Part shown: piece by piece, positions 24,255 to 33,333 of the stretch
Layout: the number at the start of each line of letters is the position of its first letter
Numbering within the stretch: position 1 is the stretch's first letter
Origin: Acidobacteriota bacterium
Lineage (GTDB): Bacteria; Acidobacteriota; Polarisedimenticolia; JACPZX01
Length of the DNA stretch: 64,000 bases
Assembly (NCBI GenBank): GCA_016195325.1
Contig: JACPZX010000076.1
Span: forward strand, 28,084 to 92,083
Reading direction: 5' to 3'
Made by a program: the position numbers and the translations under genes
Notes under the pieces: generated by a model
The model's database searches: none
Told to the model about the DNA's origin: nothing
What the model saw: only the letters and a program-made list of their open reading frames with translations

Positions 24255-24447
24255 CTTCGCCGCCATCCTCAAGGTGCTCATCGCGCGCGACGTGGAGTTC
24301 ATCGTCGTCGACGGTGTCTCCGCTGCGCTGCAGGGCGTCCCGGTCGTGAGCTTCAACCTCGAAGTCGTTCACGCGAAGGATCAGGCCATGCTTCCGGTTC
24401 TCCGGCGGACGCTCGCCGAGCAGCGTCGATTCCGACAGGAGAAGTGA
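24247..24447 (+). pseudogene. Nucleotidyltransferase-like gene with an internal deletion
   Basis: The 66-residue frame from GTG 24247 begins like an MNT/NTP-transferase ('FAAILKVLIARDVEFIVVDG' then 'SAALQGVPVVSFNLEVVH') and ends like the C-terminus of the same family ('AKDQAMLPVLRRTLAEQRR'). The roughly 90 central residues normally between these two parts are missing and the junction is in frame. The usual 'GG' before the substrate pocket reads 'DG', and the usual D.D metal pair reads N.E. It is probably an inactive remnant. Confidence 0.55.
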
Positions 24448-24588
24448 CCGATTCCGGTTCACCCGCCCCCACCTTTACGCTATCCTGCGTGTCCGAGTCG
24501 ATTGAAGTCCGATCGGCCGACGACAACCCCGCGCTTCGGATCCCCATCCGAAGCTGCCGCTCCGCCCCGCCCGGAGGCTGTAGCCACG

Positions 24589-26613
24589 ATGGCTCAAGAC
24601 CGAAATCTCGCGAAGAAGCCCGCCGGCGACCCGCACCTCCTGATCGAGTTGTACCGACGCATGCTGCGGCTCTACTACCTCGAGGAGACGGTCCGCCGCT
24701 TCGTCCGCCAGAACAAGTGCTCGTTCCACGCGTCGTCGCGCGGGCACGAGAAGCTCCAGATCGCGTGCGCGCTCGCGCTGAAATCGGGGAAGGACTGGTT
24801 CTTCCCGTACTACCGCGAGAAGGCGCTGATGGTCGGCCTCGGGATGCCGCTCAAGGACATCTTCCTGCACATGCTCTCGAAGAACGGCGACCCCTCGGGC
24901 GAAGGGCGGAACATGTCGGAGCACTTCTCGAGCCGCGCGCTGCGCGTGGTCTCGCCGACGGCGTGCACCGGCACGCAGTTCCTCGCGGCGGTCGGCATGG
25001 CCAAGGCGATCAAGTACGACGGCCGCGACGAGATCGTGTACGTCTCCTCCGGCGAGGGGGCGACCTCGGAAGGGGAGTTCTTCGAGGCGCTCAACCAGGC
25101 GCAGCGCGAGACGCTCCCCGTGATGTTCGTCATCCAGAACAACGGATACGCCATCAGCGTGCCGCAGTCGCAGCAGACGTCGTCCGAGATCCACCTGATC
25201 GCGCGGGGCTTCGGCATGGATGCCTTCCGGGTGGACGGGACCCGCTTCACCGAGATGTACCGCACCCTCGAGCCGAAGATCGCCGAGATGCGGAAGGGGA
25301 AGGGCCCCGTCCTCGTCGAGGGGATGGTCGTGCGGCTCGAGTCGCACTCGTCGTCCGACGATCAGTCGAAGTACCGGACCGAGGAGCAGATGGAGGAGGT
25401 GCGGCGGCACGACCCGCTGCTGCACACGGAGCTGCGCCTGAGGCAGATGGAGATGCTCACCGACGACGAGGTGAAGGCGATGCGGGCGGAGGCCGAGAGG
25501 GAAGTGAAAGAGGCCGCCGACGCCGCCGACGCGATGCCCGCCCCCGACGCCGAGCGCATCATGGTCCAGATCTACAGCCCCGTCGGCCCCGCGATCCCCG
25601 AGAGGGAGCCGCGCCCGATGGGCGAGCAGCCGATCACCCTGGTGGACGCGATCAACCACGGCCTGCGCGAGGAGATGGAGCGCAACGAGAAGATCGTCGT
25701 CTGGGGGGAGGACGTCCAGGACCCGAAGGGCGGGGTCTTCGGCGTGACGCGCGGCCTCACCGAGAGGTTCGGCGGGAGCCGCGTCTTCAACTCGCCCCTC
25801 GCCGAGGCCAGCATCATCGGCGTCGCGCAGGGGATGTCGATCGGCGGCTACAAGCCCGTGGTCGAGATCCAGTTCGGCGACTACTCCTGGCCCGCCTTCA
25901 TGCAGATGCGCAACGAGGTCTCGACCCTCAGGTGGCGCAGCGCGGGGGTCTGGTCGTGCCCGATGGTGGTGCGTGTGGCCGTGGGGGGTTACATCCACGG
26001 GGGGCCCTTCCACTCGCAGTGCATCGAGGCGATCTACGCGAAGACGCCGGGGTGGCTGATCGCTTTCCCGTCGAACGCGTCGGACTCCAAGGGGCTCATC
26101 AAGACCGCCTGCCGCCTCGACGATCCGGTCCTCTTCCTCGAGCACAAGGGGCTCTACCGCCAGGTCTTCACGAAGGGGATGGAGCCCGACCCGGATTTCC
26201 TGATCCCCTTCGGAAGGGCGAGGCTCGTCCGGGAAGGGACCGACATGACCGTCGTCGCCTGGGGGCGCACCGTCCACATGGTGAGCCAGGCCCTCTCGAA
26301 GATGCGCGAGGGGGCGCCGTCGGTGGATCTGGTCGATCTCCGGACCATCGTCCCGCTCGACGAGGAGACGATCGTCGAGTCGATCCGGAAGACCGGGAAG
26401 CTCCTCGTCGTGCACGAGGACTCGGTCTTCATGGGGTTCGGCGCCGAAATCGCGGCCCGCGTCGCCGACAGCGCCTTCGAGTACCTCGACGCGCCCGTGA
26501 GGCGCGTGGGGGCCCTCGACTCGTTCGTCCCCTTCGCGGCGAACCTCGAGGCGGCGGTGCTCCCGTCGGTGGAGGGGATCGAGGCGGCGATCCGGGACCT
26601 CGCGGCCTACTGA
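24589..26613 (+). CDS. 2-oxoacid dehydrogenase E1, alpha-beta fusion (branched-chain type)
   Basis: The 674-residue protein joins both E1 subunits in one chain. Residues about 15-325 are E1 alpha, with the ThDP region 'SSGEGATSEGEFFEALNQAQ' and 'NNGYAISVPQS'. Residues about 345-674 are E1 beta, with 'EDVQDPKGGVFGVTRGL' and 'HEDSVFMGFGAEIAARV'. It decarboxylates a 2-oxoacid, probably a branched-chain one, and passes the acyl group to an E2. No E2 or E3 gene lies nearby. ATG 24589 was chosen because GGAGG lies 11 bases upstream; the earlier in-frame TTG at 24502 gives only low-complexity residues. Confidence 0.92.
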   Translation: MAQDRNLAKKPAGDPHLLIELYRRMLRLYYLEETVRRFVRQNKCSFHASSRGHEKLQIACALALKSGKDWFFPYYREKALMVGLGMPLKDIFLHMLSKNGDPSGEGRNMSEHFSSRALRVVSPTACTGTQFLAAVGMAKAIKYDGRDEIVYVSSGEGATSEGEFFEALNQAQRETLPVMFVIQNNGYAISVPQSQQTSSEIHLIARGFGMDAFRVDGTRFTEMYRTLEPKIAEMRKGKGPVLVEGMVVRLESHSSSDDQSKYRTEEQMEEVRRHDPLLHTELRLRQMEMLTDDEVKAMRAEAEREVKEAADAADAMPAPDAERIMVQIYSPVGPAIPEREPRPMGEQPITLVDAINHGLREEMERNEKIVVWGEDVQDPKGGVFGVTRGLTERFGGSRVFNSPLAEASIIGVAQGMSIGGYKPVVEIQFGDYSWPAFMQMRNEVSTLRWRSAGVWSCPMVVRVAVGGYIHGGPFHSQCIEAIYAKTPGWLIAFPSNASDSKGLIKTACRLDDPVLFLEHKGLYRQVFTKGMEPDPDFLIPFGRARLVREGTDMTVVAWGRTVHMVSQALSKMREGAPSVDLVDLRTIVPLDEETIVESIRKTGKLLVVHEDSVFMGFGAEIAARVADSAFEYLDAPVRRVGALDSFVPFAANLEAAVLPSVEGIEAAIRDLAAY

Positions 26614-26760
26614 AGGAACGCCTTCGTCCCGTGTCCGGGAGGGTGAATCACCGAGCGGAATCTGTCATAATCCGGAACCGAATCACACGTCCTTCACGAC
26701 ACCCCCTTGCGCCTCCCGGCTTGCGGTGTGTCCCGATGCGAGCGACCTGAGAGGATCCTG

Positions 26761-28623
26761 ATGGCGACGGAGACGTTAGAGACCGCGACACCCCGGAAGG
26801 TCCAGTCGATCGACCGCGTGGTCGTGCGGATGGCGGGCGACTCGGGGGACGGCATCCAGCTCACGGGCAACCAGTTCACCTCGACGGCCGCGGTTCTGGG
26901 CAACGACCTGGCGACGCTCCCCGACTTCCCGGCCGAAATCCGGGCGCCCGCAGGGACGCTGCCCGGGGTGAGCGGCTTCCAGATGTCGTTCTCGTCCTTC
27001 GACATTCACACCGCCGGCGACGCCGCGGACGTCCTCGTCGCCTTCAATCCGGCGGGGCTCAAGACCAACCTGGCCGACCTCCGGAAGGGCGGCATCCTCA
27101 TCTGCAACCTCGACGCCTTCAACAGCAAGAACTTCGAGAAGGCGGGGTACAAGACGAACCCGCTCGAGGACGGCTCGCTCGAGGGTTACCGCACCTTCGC
27201 GATCCCGGTCACCGAGCTCACGCGCAAGGCGCTCCGGCATCTGAAGCTCGGCACGCGCGACATGGATCGGTGCAAGAACTTCTTCGTCCTCGGGCTCCTC
27301 TACCACCTGTACCAGAGATCGGACGACATCACGCTCCGGTGGATCGAGCGCAACCTCAAGAAGCAGGAGCTGGCGGAGGCGAACCGGACCGCCCTCAAGG
27401 CGGGGCGCGCGTACGGCGAGGCGACCGAGGCGTTCCAGATCGTCTACAGGGTCGAGGCCGCGCCGTTCCCCGCCGGCATCTACCGCAACGTCATGGGCAA
27501 CTCGGCGCTGGCCCTCGGGCTCGTCGCCGCGTCGCTCCGGTCGGGGCGCCCGCTCTTCTTCGGCGGCTACCCGATCACCCCCGCGAGCACGATCCTCCAC
27601 GAGCTGGCGCGCTACAAAGAGTACGGCATCGTCACCTTCCAGGCCGAGGACGAGATCGCGGCGATCACGTCGTGCCTCGGCGCCGCCTTCGGCGGGGCGC
27701 TCGCCGTGACCTCGACCGCCGGCCCCGGCGTCTCGCTCAAGGGAGAGGCGCTCGGCCTCGGCGTGATGACCGAGCTGCCGATGATCCTCGTCAACGTCCA
27801 GCGCGCCGGCCCGAGCACCGGGATGCCCACGAAGGTGGAGCAGGCCGATCTGATGCAGGCGATGTTCGGGCGCCACGGCGAGGCGCCGATGCCGATCGTG
27901 GCCTCCTCCACGCCGGGGGATTGCTTCGACACGGCCGTCGAGGCGGCCCGCATCGCCCTCAAGTACATGGTGCCGGTCATGCTGCTGTCGGACGGCTACC
28001 TCGCCAACGCGAGCGAGCCGTGGAAGCTTCCCGACGAGAAGGACATCCCGAGGATCGGCACGCGCCTCGTCGACAAGCCGGTCGCCGGCAAGTTCCACCC
28101 TTACGAGCGCGATCCGATCACGCTCGCGCGGCCGTGGGCCGTTCCCGGCGTCCCCGGCCTCGAGCACCGCATCGGCGGCCTCGAGAAGGAGGACGTCACC
28201 GGCGACATCTGCTACGACCCGGACAACCACCAGAAGATGACTGACCTCCGGGCCGAAAAGATCCGGCGCATCGCGCACGACATCCCCCCCGTGGTCGTCG
28301 ACGGCCCGCCGAGCGGGAGGCTCCTCGTCCTGGGCTGGGGGAGCACGCGGGGGCCGATCGCCGGCGCGGTGAGGCGCAAGCGCTCGGAGGGGAAGCAGGT
28401 CTCCTGGGTTCATCTCCGTCACCTCAATCCGTTCCCCGCGAATCTCGGTGAGGTCCTGCGCAAGTTCGAGAGGATCCTCATCCCCGAGATGAACATGGGC
28501 CAGCTCGAGAAGCTCATCCGGATGGAGTTCCTCATCGAGCCTACGGGGTTCCACAAGGTGGAAGGGAAGTCGTTCAAGAACGCCGAGATCGCCGACAAAA
28601 TCGATCAGCTCCTGGAGGTATGA
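26761..28623 (+). CDS. korA: 2-oxoacid:ferredoxin oxidoreductase, fused gamma-alpha subunit
   Basis: The 620-residue protein carries the gamma domain at the N-terminus ('VRMAGDSGDGIQLTGNQF', about 20-200) and then the alpha domain ('NSALALGLVAASLRSGRPLFF', 'GYPITPASTILHELARYKEY', 'AITSCLGAAFGGALAVTSTA'). With KorB it interconverts 2-oxoglutarate (or a related 2-oxoacid) plus CoA and succinyl-CoA, using ferredoxin. The gamma-alpha fusion and the absence of a delta ferredoxin subunit match the two-subunit KorAB type. A CATAAT at 26666 may be its -10. It overlaps korB (ATGA). Confidence 0.94.
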   Translation: MATETLETATPRKVQSIDRVVVRMAGDSGDGIQLTGNQFTSTAAVLGNDLATLPDFPAEIRAPAGTLPGVSGFQMSFSSFDIHTAGDAADVLVAFNPAGLKTNLADLRKGGILICNLDAFNSKNFEKAGYKTNPLEDGSLEGYRTFAIPVTELTRKALRHLKLGTRDMDRCKNFFVLGLLYHLYQRSDDITLRWIERNLKKQELAEANRTALKAGRAYGEATEAFQIVYRVEAAPFPAGIYRNVMGNSALALGLVAASLRSGRPLFFGGYPITPASTILHELARYKEYGIVTFQAEDEIAAITSCLGAAFGGALAVTSTAGPGVSLKGEALGLGVMTELPMILVNVQRAGPSTGMPTKVEQADLMQAMFGRHGEAPMPIVASSTPGDCFDTAVEAARIALKYMVPVMLLSDGYLANASEPWKLPDEKDIPRIGTRLVDKPVAGKFHPYERDPITLARPWAVPGVPGLEHRIGGLEKEDVTGDICYDPDNHQKMTDLRAEKIRRIAHDIPPVVVDGPPSGRLLVLGWGSTRGPIAGAVRRKRSEGKQVSWVHLRHLNPFPANLGEVLRKFERILIPEMNMGQLEKLIRMEFLIEPTGFHKVEGKSFKNAEIADKIDQLLEV

Positions 28624-29699
28624 CCGTGCCGACCGCCGTCACCGAGCCCGGGGCGCCCGCCCCGCTGAAAGCCGACGATTTCCGCTCCGATCAAGAGGTC
28701 CGCTGGTGTCCGGGGTGCGGCGACTACGCCATCCTGAACGCCGTCGCAGCGGTCTTCCCGAAGCTCGGCCTCAAGAAGGAGGACTTCGTCGTGGTGAGCG
28801 GCATCGGCTGCTCGAGCCGCTTCCCGTACTACATGGACACCTTCGGGTTCCACGGGATCCACGGCCGCGCGCCCGCGATCGCGACGGGGCTCAAGGCCTC
28901 GCGCCCCGATCTTCACGTGTGGGTCGTGACGGGGGACGGCGACGGCCTGTCGATCGGCGGCAACCACCTCATCCACGCGATGCGCCGCAACACGGATCTC
29001 AAGATCCTTCTCTTCAACAACCGGATCTACGGCCTCACGAAGGGGCAGGCCTCCCCGACGTCGGAGATCGGGAAGAAGACGGCCAGCTCGCCGCTCGGGA
29101 CGGTCGAGCGTCCCTTCAACCCCATCGCCCTGGCGCTCGCCTCCGAGGCGACCTTCGTCGCGCGGAGCGTCGACGTCTACAAGGACCACCTGCAGGAAAC
29201 GCTCCTGCGCGCGGCCCAGCACCGCGGCTCGGCGTTCGTCGAGATCTACCAGAACTGCAACATCTTCAACGACGGCGCCTTCAACGACCTGACGGAGCGC
29301 GAGGTCCGCGAGACGGCGAACCTCACGCTGCGGCACGGCGAGCCGCTCGTCTTCGGCGCGAAGAACGCCCGGAAGGGGCTGAGGCGGCGCGCGGGCGACG
29401 GGAAGCTGGAGGTCGTGGCCTTTGGAGACGGCATCGACGAGTCGTCGCTGATGAAGCACGACGAGACGGCGCAGGACCCGGGGCTCGCCTACGCCCTCGG
29501 CCATCTCGAGCCCCCCGACTACCCTGCGGCGATCGGCGTCTTCCGCGCGATCGAGGTGCCCACGTTCGAGGATCGCGTGTGGGGGCAGATCGACACCGCC
29601 CGGAAGGCGAAGCCGAAGGCCGATCTCGCGGCGCTGCTGCGGCGAGGCGACGTCTGGCAGATCGGCGAGGACGGGACGATCGTGGAGATCGGCGGCTAG
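28620..29699 (+). CDS. korB: 2-oxoacid:ferredoxin oxidoreductase, beta subunit
   Basis: The 359-residue ThDP-binding subunit shows 'VRWCPGCGDYAILNAV' (Cys for the 4Fe-4S cluster), 'SGIGCSSRFPYYMDTFGFHG', the ThDP motif 'VVTGDGDGLSIGGNH' and 'NNRIYGLTKGQASPTS'. It is the catalytic partner of the fused KorA. Its stop codon overlaps the stop of the convergent rhodanese gene. The length is normal for the family with a modest C-terminal extension. Confidence 0.95.
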   Translation: MTVPTAVTEPGAPAPLKADDFRSDQEVRWCPGCGDYAILNAVAAVFPKLGLKKEDFVVVSGIGCSSRFPYYMDTFGFHGIHGRAPAIATGLKASRPDLHVWVVTGDGDGLSIGGNHLIHAMRRNTDLKILLFNNRIYGLTKGQASPTSEIGKKTASSPLGTVERPFNPIALALASEATFVARSVDVYKDHLQETLLRAAQHRGSAFVEIYQNCNIFNDGAFNDLTEREVRETANLTLRHGEPLVFGAKNARKGLRRRAGDGKLEVVAFGDGIDESSLMKHDETAQDPGLAYALGHLEPPDYPAAIGVFRAIEVPTFEDRVWGQIDTARKAKPKADLAALLRRGDVWQIGEDGTIVEIGG

Positions 29700-30052
29700 C
29701 CGAGGACGCGAAGGCGCCGGCCGTCGTACTCGTAGCGCGGCGTCTTCCGGTCGATCTCGACGGACCAGGCGTCGATCCCGCCCGTGAGGTTCCTCACGTC
29801 GGAGAACCCGCGCATTCTCAGGAGCTGCGTGATCTGCTGGCTCCTCATGCCGTGGTGGCAGTACACGACGATGGAGGCGCCCTTGTCGAGCTCGTCCATC
29901 CGGTACGGGACCTCGCCCATCGGGATGTTCGTCGCGCCGCCGATCGCCGCCGCCTGCACTTCCTCCGGCTGGCGCACGTCGAGGAGGAGAATCTTCGCTC
30001 CGGAGTCGAGGATGGACTTCAGCTCTTTCGGCGAGATGATGGGGTCGCTCAT
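29696..30052 (-). CDS. Rhodanese-domain protein
   Basis: The 118-residue single-domain rhodanese has the active-site loop 'VVYCHHGMRSQQ', with the cysteine that would carry a persulfide, and the fold signature 'LLLDVRQPEEVQAAAIGGA'. The terminal 'GGIDAWSVEID' is typical of the GlpE/PspE-like group. It is cytoplasmic. The gene diverges from chrA with 20 bases between the starts and converges on korB. Confidence 0.9.
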   Translation of the reverse strand: MSDPIISPKELKSILDSGAKILLLDVRQPEEVQAAAIGGATNIPMGEVPYRMDELDKGASIVVYCHHGMRSQQITQLLRMRGFSDVRNLTGGIDAWSVEIDRKTPRYEYDGRRLRVLG

Positions 30053-30072
30053 GGGACCGGCATTCTGACATC

Positions 30073-31392
30073 GTGAGCGAACAACCGCCACCGCGCGCGT
30101 CGCGCGTTGCGTTCAAGGAGGCCCTTCTCTTCTGGCTGCGCCTCGGCTTCATCTCGTTCGGCGGCCCGGCGGGGCAGATCGCCGTGATGCACCAGGAGCT
30201 GGTCCAGCGCCGGAAGTGGATCAGCAACGAGCGGTTCCTCCACGCCCTGAACTACTGCATGCTCCTTCCCGGCCCCGAGGCGCAGCAGCTCGCCATCTAC
30301 GTGGGCTGGCTCCTTCACCGGACCTGGGGCGGCCTCGTCGCCGGAGGGCTCTTCGTCGTCCCCGGCGCCCTCGTCATGCTCGCCCTCTCGTGGGTCTACG
30401 CAGCGCACGGAGCGCTGGCGTGGGTCGGAGCGATATTCCACGGCCTGCGCGCCGCGGTCCTCGCCATCGTCGTCGCCGCCGTGATCCGCATCGGGACGAG
30501 AGCGCTCCGGCATCCCGCCCTCGTCGCGCTCGCGGCGGCGGCCTTCGTCGCGATTTTTTTCTTCCACGTTCCCTTCCCGGCCATCGTGCTTTGCGGGGGG
30601 CTCATCGGCTGGGCGGGAGGACGGCTCCGGCCGGAGGTCTTCAGATCGCCGGAGAACGCGGAGCGCGAGACGCATCTCCGCGCGGGTCCCGCGGCGTCTC
30701 CCTCGCGATGGCGGGCAGTCAAGGTCCTCGCCGCCGGGCTCCTCCTCTGGTGGGGGCCGCTGGCCGGGGTCGCTCTCTGGCGCGGCCCCGGCGACGTCCT
30801 CACGGCCGAGGCCGTCTTCTTCAGCAAAGCTGCGATGGTGACCTTCGGCGGCGCCTACGCCGTCCTCCCGTACGTCGGCCAGGCGGCGGTCGATCACTAC
30901 GGGTGGCTGGTGCCGGGGCAGATGCTCGATGGACTGGGCCTCGCCGAGACGACGCCGGGGCCGCTGATCCTCGTCGCCGAGTTCGTCGGGTTTCTCGGCG
31001 CGTACAGGAATCCGGGGGATCTGAGCCCGCTCGTCGCCGCCACGCTCGGCGCGGCGGTGACGCTCTGGGCCACCTTCGCGCCGTGCTTCCTGTGGATCTT
31101 CCTCGGCGCGCCATACATCGAACGCCTGCGCGGTCACGCGCGGCTGAACGCCGTCCTCACGGCGATCACCGCGTGCGTCGTCGGCGTCATCCTGAACCTC
31201 GCGGTGTGGCTCGGCCTCCACGCCCTCTTCGGGAGCCCGGATACGATCGGCCTCGCCCATCTCGATCTGTTCACCCTCGCCGTCGCCGTCGTGGTCTTCG
31301 CCGGGATGCATCGATTCCGCTGGGGTATCATCCCCGTCGTTCTGGGCAGCGCCGCGGCCGGGCTGCTTATGGGAGCCCTGCTGCACACTTAA
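30073..31392 (+). CDS. chrA: Chromate transporter (CHR family, two-domain)
   Basis: The 439-residue inner-membrane protein has two homologous halves. Each half has the CHR signature: 'FISFGGPAGQIAVMHQELV' with 'PGPEAQQLAIYVGW' in the first, and 'VTFGGAYAVLPYV' with 'ETTPGPLILVAEFVGFLG' in the second. About ten hydrophobic helices are visible. The family exports chromate, probably by exchange or proton-linked transport. The start is GTG 30073. A CHR protein next to a rhodanese is common, though the link is not explained. Confidence 0.92.
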   Translation: MSEQPPPRASRVAFKEALLFWLRLGFISFGGPAGQIAVMHQELVQRRKWISNERFLHALNYCMLLPGPEAQQLAIYVGWLLHRTWGGLVAGGLFVVPGALVMLALSWVYAAHGALAWVGAIFHGLRAAVLAIVVAAVIRIGTRALRHPALVALAAAAFVAIFFFHVPFPAIVLCGGLIGWAGGRLRPEVFRSPENAERETHLRAGPAASPSRWRAVKVLAAGLLLWWGPLAGVALWRGPGDVLTAEAVFFSKAAMVTFGGAYAVLPYVGQAAVDHYGWLVPGQMLDGLGLAETTPGPLILVAEFVGFLGAYRNPGDLSPLVAATLGAAVTLWATFAPCFLWIFLGAPYIERLRGHARLNAVLTAITACVVGVILNLAVWLGLHALFGSPDTIGLAHLDLFTLAVAVVVFAGMHRFRWGIIPVVLGSAAAGLLMGALLHT

Positions 31393-31418
31393 TAAACACA
31401 CTTTGAAGTTGTGCAGCA
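31379..31418. promoter_or_regulatory. Nine-base inverted repeat spanning the chrA stop and glycosyltransferase start
   Basis: TGCTGCACA (31379-31387) and TGTGCAGCA (31410-31418) are perfect inverted repeats with a 22-base A/T-rich spacer that holds the chrA stop codon. The right arm touches the ATG of the next gene. It has no terminator-like T tract, so an operator or an mRNA hairpin over the start site is more likely. Confidence 0.35.
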
Positions 31419-32209
31419 TGCAGAAGCAGGACGAAAGTCGAGGCGTCTTGGCTGAGCCGACCGATCTCCGCCCCCGAATCTCCCTCGTCATCCCCGCCTT
31501 CAACGAGGCGAGGTACCTCCCGCGGCTCCTCGATTCGGCCGAGGCGGCGCGCGCCGTGTACGCGAGGGGGGACGCGTCGAGGGCGCGGGCCATCGAGATC
31601 GTCGTCGCCGACAACGGCTCGACCGACGGCACCGCGGCGCTCGCGGCGTCGAGGGGGTGCGTCGTGGCGCCCGTCGAGAAGCGCGCCATCGCGGCGTCGA
31701 GGAACGGCGGCGCGCGAGCCGCCCGCGGCTCAATCCTCGCCTTCGTCGATGCCGACATGACGCTTCACCCCGACACGTTCCTCGGCGTCGAGGAGACGCT
31801 CGCCTCGCCGCGGTGGGTCGCGGGAAGCACCGGGTGCCGGCCCGAGAGATGGTCCACCGGGATCGCGGTCACCTTCGCGGTCGCGACGCCGATCCTCTGG
31901 CTCACGCGCTTCGACACGGGCGTCGTCTTCATGAGGCGGGAGGACTACGACGCCGTCGGCGGCTACGATGAGTCGATGCTCGTCGCCGAGGACGTGATGA
32001 TGCTCTGGCGGCTGAGGCAGCACGGCCGCAGGCGCGGCGCCCGTCTCGTCCGCGTGCCGCGGTGGAAGACGGTCGCGTCGATGCGGAAGTTCGACAAGTA
32101 CGGCGAGTGGCACTACTTCCCGATGCTGTGGCGCGGTCTCCTGCTCGTCTTCCGCCCGAAGAAGATCGCCGCCTTCGTCGACGAGTACTGGTACCGCCCC
32201 GAGCGGTGA
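31418..32209 (+). CDS. Family-2 glycosyltransferase
   Basis: The 263-residue GT-A enzyme shows 'SLVIPAFNEARYLPRLLDS', 'IVVADNGSTDGT', and the metal-binding DxD as 'FVDADMTL'. A hydrophobic stretch near residues 150-165 and a late basic segment suggest membrane association. The acceptor is unknown. The start was set at ATG 31418; an upstream in-frame TTG adds only five residues. Its stop overlaps the start of the downstream kinase. Confidence 0.88.
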   Translation: MQKQDESRGVLAEPTDLRPRISLVIPAFNEARYLPRLLDSAEAARAVYARGDASRARAIEIVVADNGSTDGTAALAASRGCVVAPVEKRAIAASRNGGARAARGSILAFVDADMTLHPDTFLGVEETLASPRWVAGSTGCRPERWSTGIAVTFAVATPILWLTRFDTGVVFMRREDYDAVGGYDESMLVAEDVMMLWRLRQHGRRRGARLVRVPRWKTVASMRKFDKYGEWHYFPMLWRGLLLVFRPKKIAAFVDEYWYRPER

Positions 32210-33333
32210 TGAGCGAGCCGCAGAAAGACATCGGGCCGTGGCTGCGGGCGGGTGGGCGGTGGATGTACGCCGCCGCGTGGCTCCCGTTCCTGACGGTCTT
32301 CCTCGCGGCGTTCGTCACCGGCGGCATCCCATTGGGCCTGGCGCTGCGGAACGCTCTCGCCAATCTCCTGCCCGACGCCCTCCTGGGATTGATCGTCCTC
32401 CGGGTCGCATCCCGGCTTCCGTGGCCCGAGGGCTCGCGGTCGGGTTTCTTCATCAGGCACCTCGGGCTCCTGGCGGCCTTCACCGTCGCCTCCGCCGCAG
32501 GGTGGCTGCTCCTCCTGGGGGCCGACCAGCTCGCCTTCGGGGAGGCGCTCAACCTGTCCGTCGATCCCCGGATCGCGCTGTGGCGATCTCTCAACGACAT
32601 GCTGGTCTACGCCGCCCTCGCGGGCGTCTCGTACGCCTGGCACCACGCCGCAGAGAGCCGCGCGCAGGCCGCGCGCGCCGGCCGCGCGGAGGTGCTGAGG
32701 GCCCGCGCCGAGCTCGAGGCGATGCGGAGCCAGCTCAACCCTCACTTCATCCTGAACACCCTCCACGCGCTCGTCGGCCTCGTGCGCCGCGAGCCGGCGG
32801 TGGCGGAGCAGGCGATCGAGCGCCTCGGCGATCTCCTGCGCTACTCCCTGAGGGTCCAGCGCGAGGGGCTCGACGAGGTGACGCTGCGCGAGGAGTGGGC
32901 TTTCGTCCAGGCCTACCTCGACCTCGAGCGTCTCCGGCTCGGGGATCGCCTGCGCACGACCTTCGACGCCGGCGCCGGCACGCTCGATCGCCTCGTGCCG
33001 AGCTTTGCGCTGCAGACGCTCGCCGAGAACGCGATCCGGCACGCGATCGCCCCGCGCGCCGACGGGGGAAGCCTCTCGATCCGGGCTCACCAGGTCGACG
33101 GGAGGCTCACGGTCGAGGTGCAGGATGAAGGGGCAGGGGCCCCCGCAGCTCCGGCCGAAGCAAGCCTGGGCGTCGGCCTGAAGCTGCTCCGCGATCGCCT
33201 CGCCGCCCTCTACGATGGCCGGGCCGCGCTCGACCTCCGCGCGACGCCGGGAGGGCCGTGGTGGTCGAGGACGAGCCGCACGCGCGCCGGAGCCTGCGCG
33301 AGTACGCGGCCGGCGTCGAGTGGCTCGCCGTGA
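32209..33333 (+). CDS. LytS-type sensor histidine kinase
   Basis: The 374-residue protein has four hydrophobic helices in residues 15-150, then a coiled-coil-like linker and a His_kinase domain of the LytS class: 'QLNPHFILNTLHALVGLVRR' carries the phospho-acceptor His, and 'PSFALQTLAENAIRHAI' is the ATP-binding N box. The usual final beta strand after 'RATPGG' is replaced by about 25 low-complexity residues where the frame runs 76 bases into the regulator gene. That suggests a small deletion fused the two genes. It forms a pair with the next gene. Confidence 0.9.
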   Translation: MSEPQKDIGPWLRAGGRWMYAAAWLPFLTVFLAAFVTGGIPLGLALRNALANLLPDALLGLIVLRVASRLPWPEGSRSGFFIRHLGLLAAFTVASAAGWLLLLGADQLAFGEALNLSVDPRIALWRSLNDMLVYAALAGVSYAWHHAAESRAQAARAGRAEVLRARAELEAMRSQLNPHFILNTLHALVGLVRREPAVAEQAIERLGDLLRYSLRVQREGLDEVTLREEWAFVQAYLDLERLRLGDRLRTTFDAGAGTLDRLVPSFALQTLAENAIRHAIAPRADGGSLSIRAHQVDGRLTVEVQDEGAGAPAAPAEASLGVGLKLLRDRLAALYDGRAALDLRATPGGPWWSRTSRTRAGACASTRPASSGSP

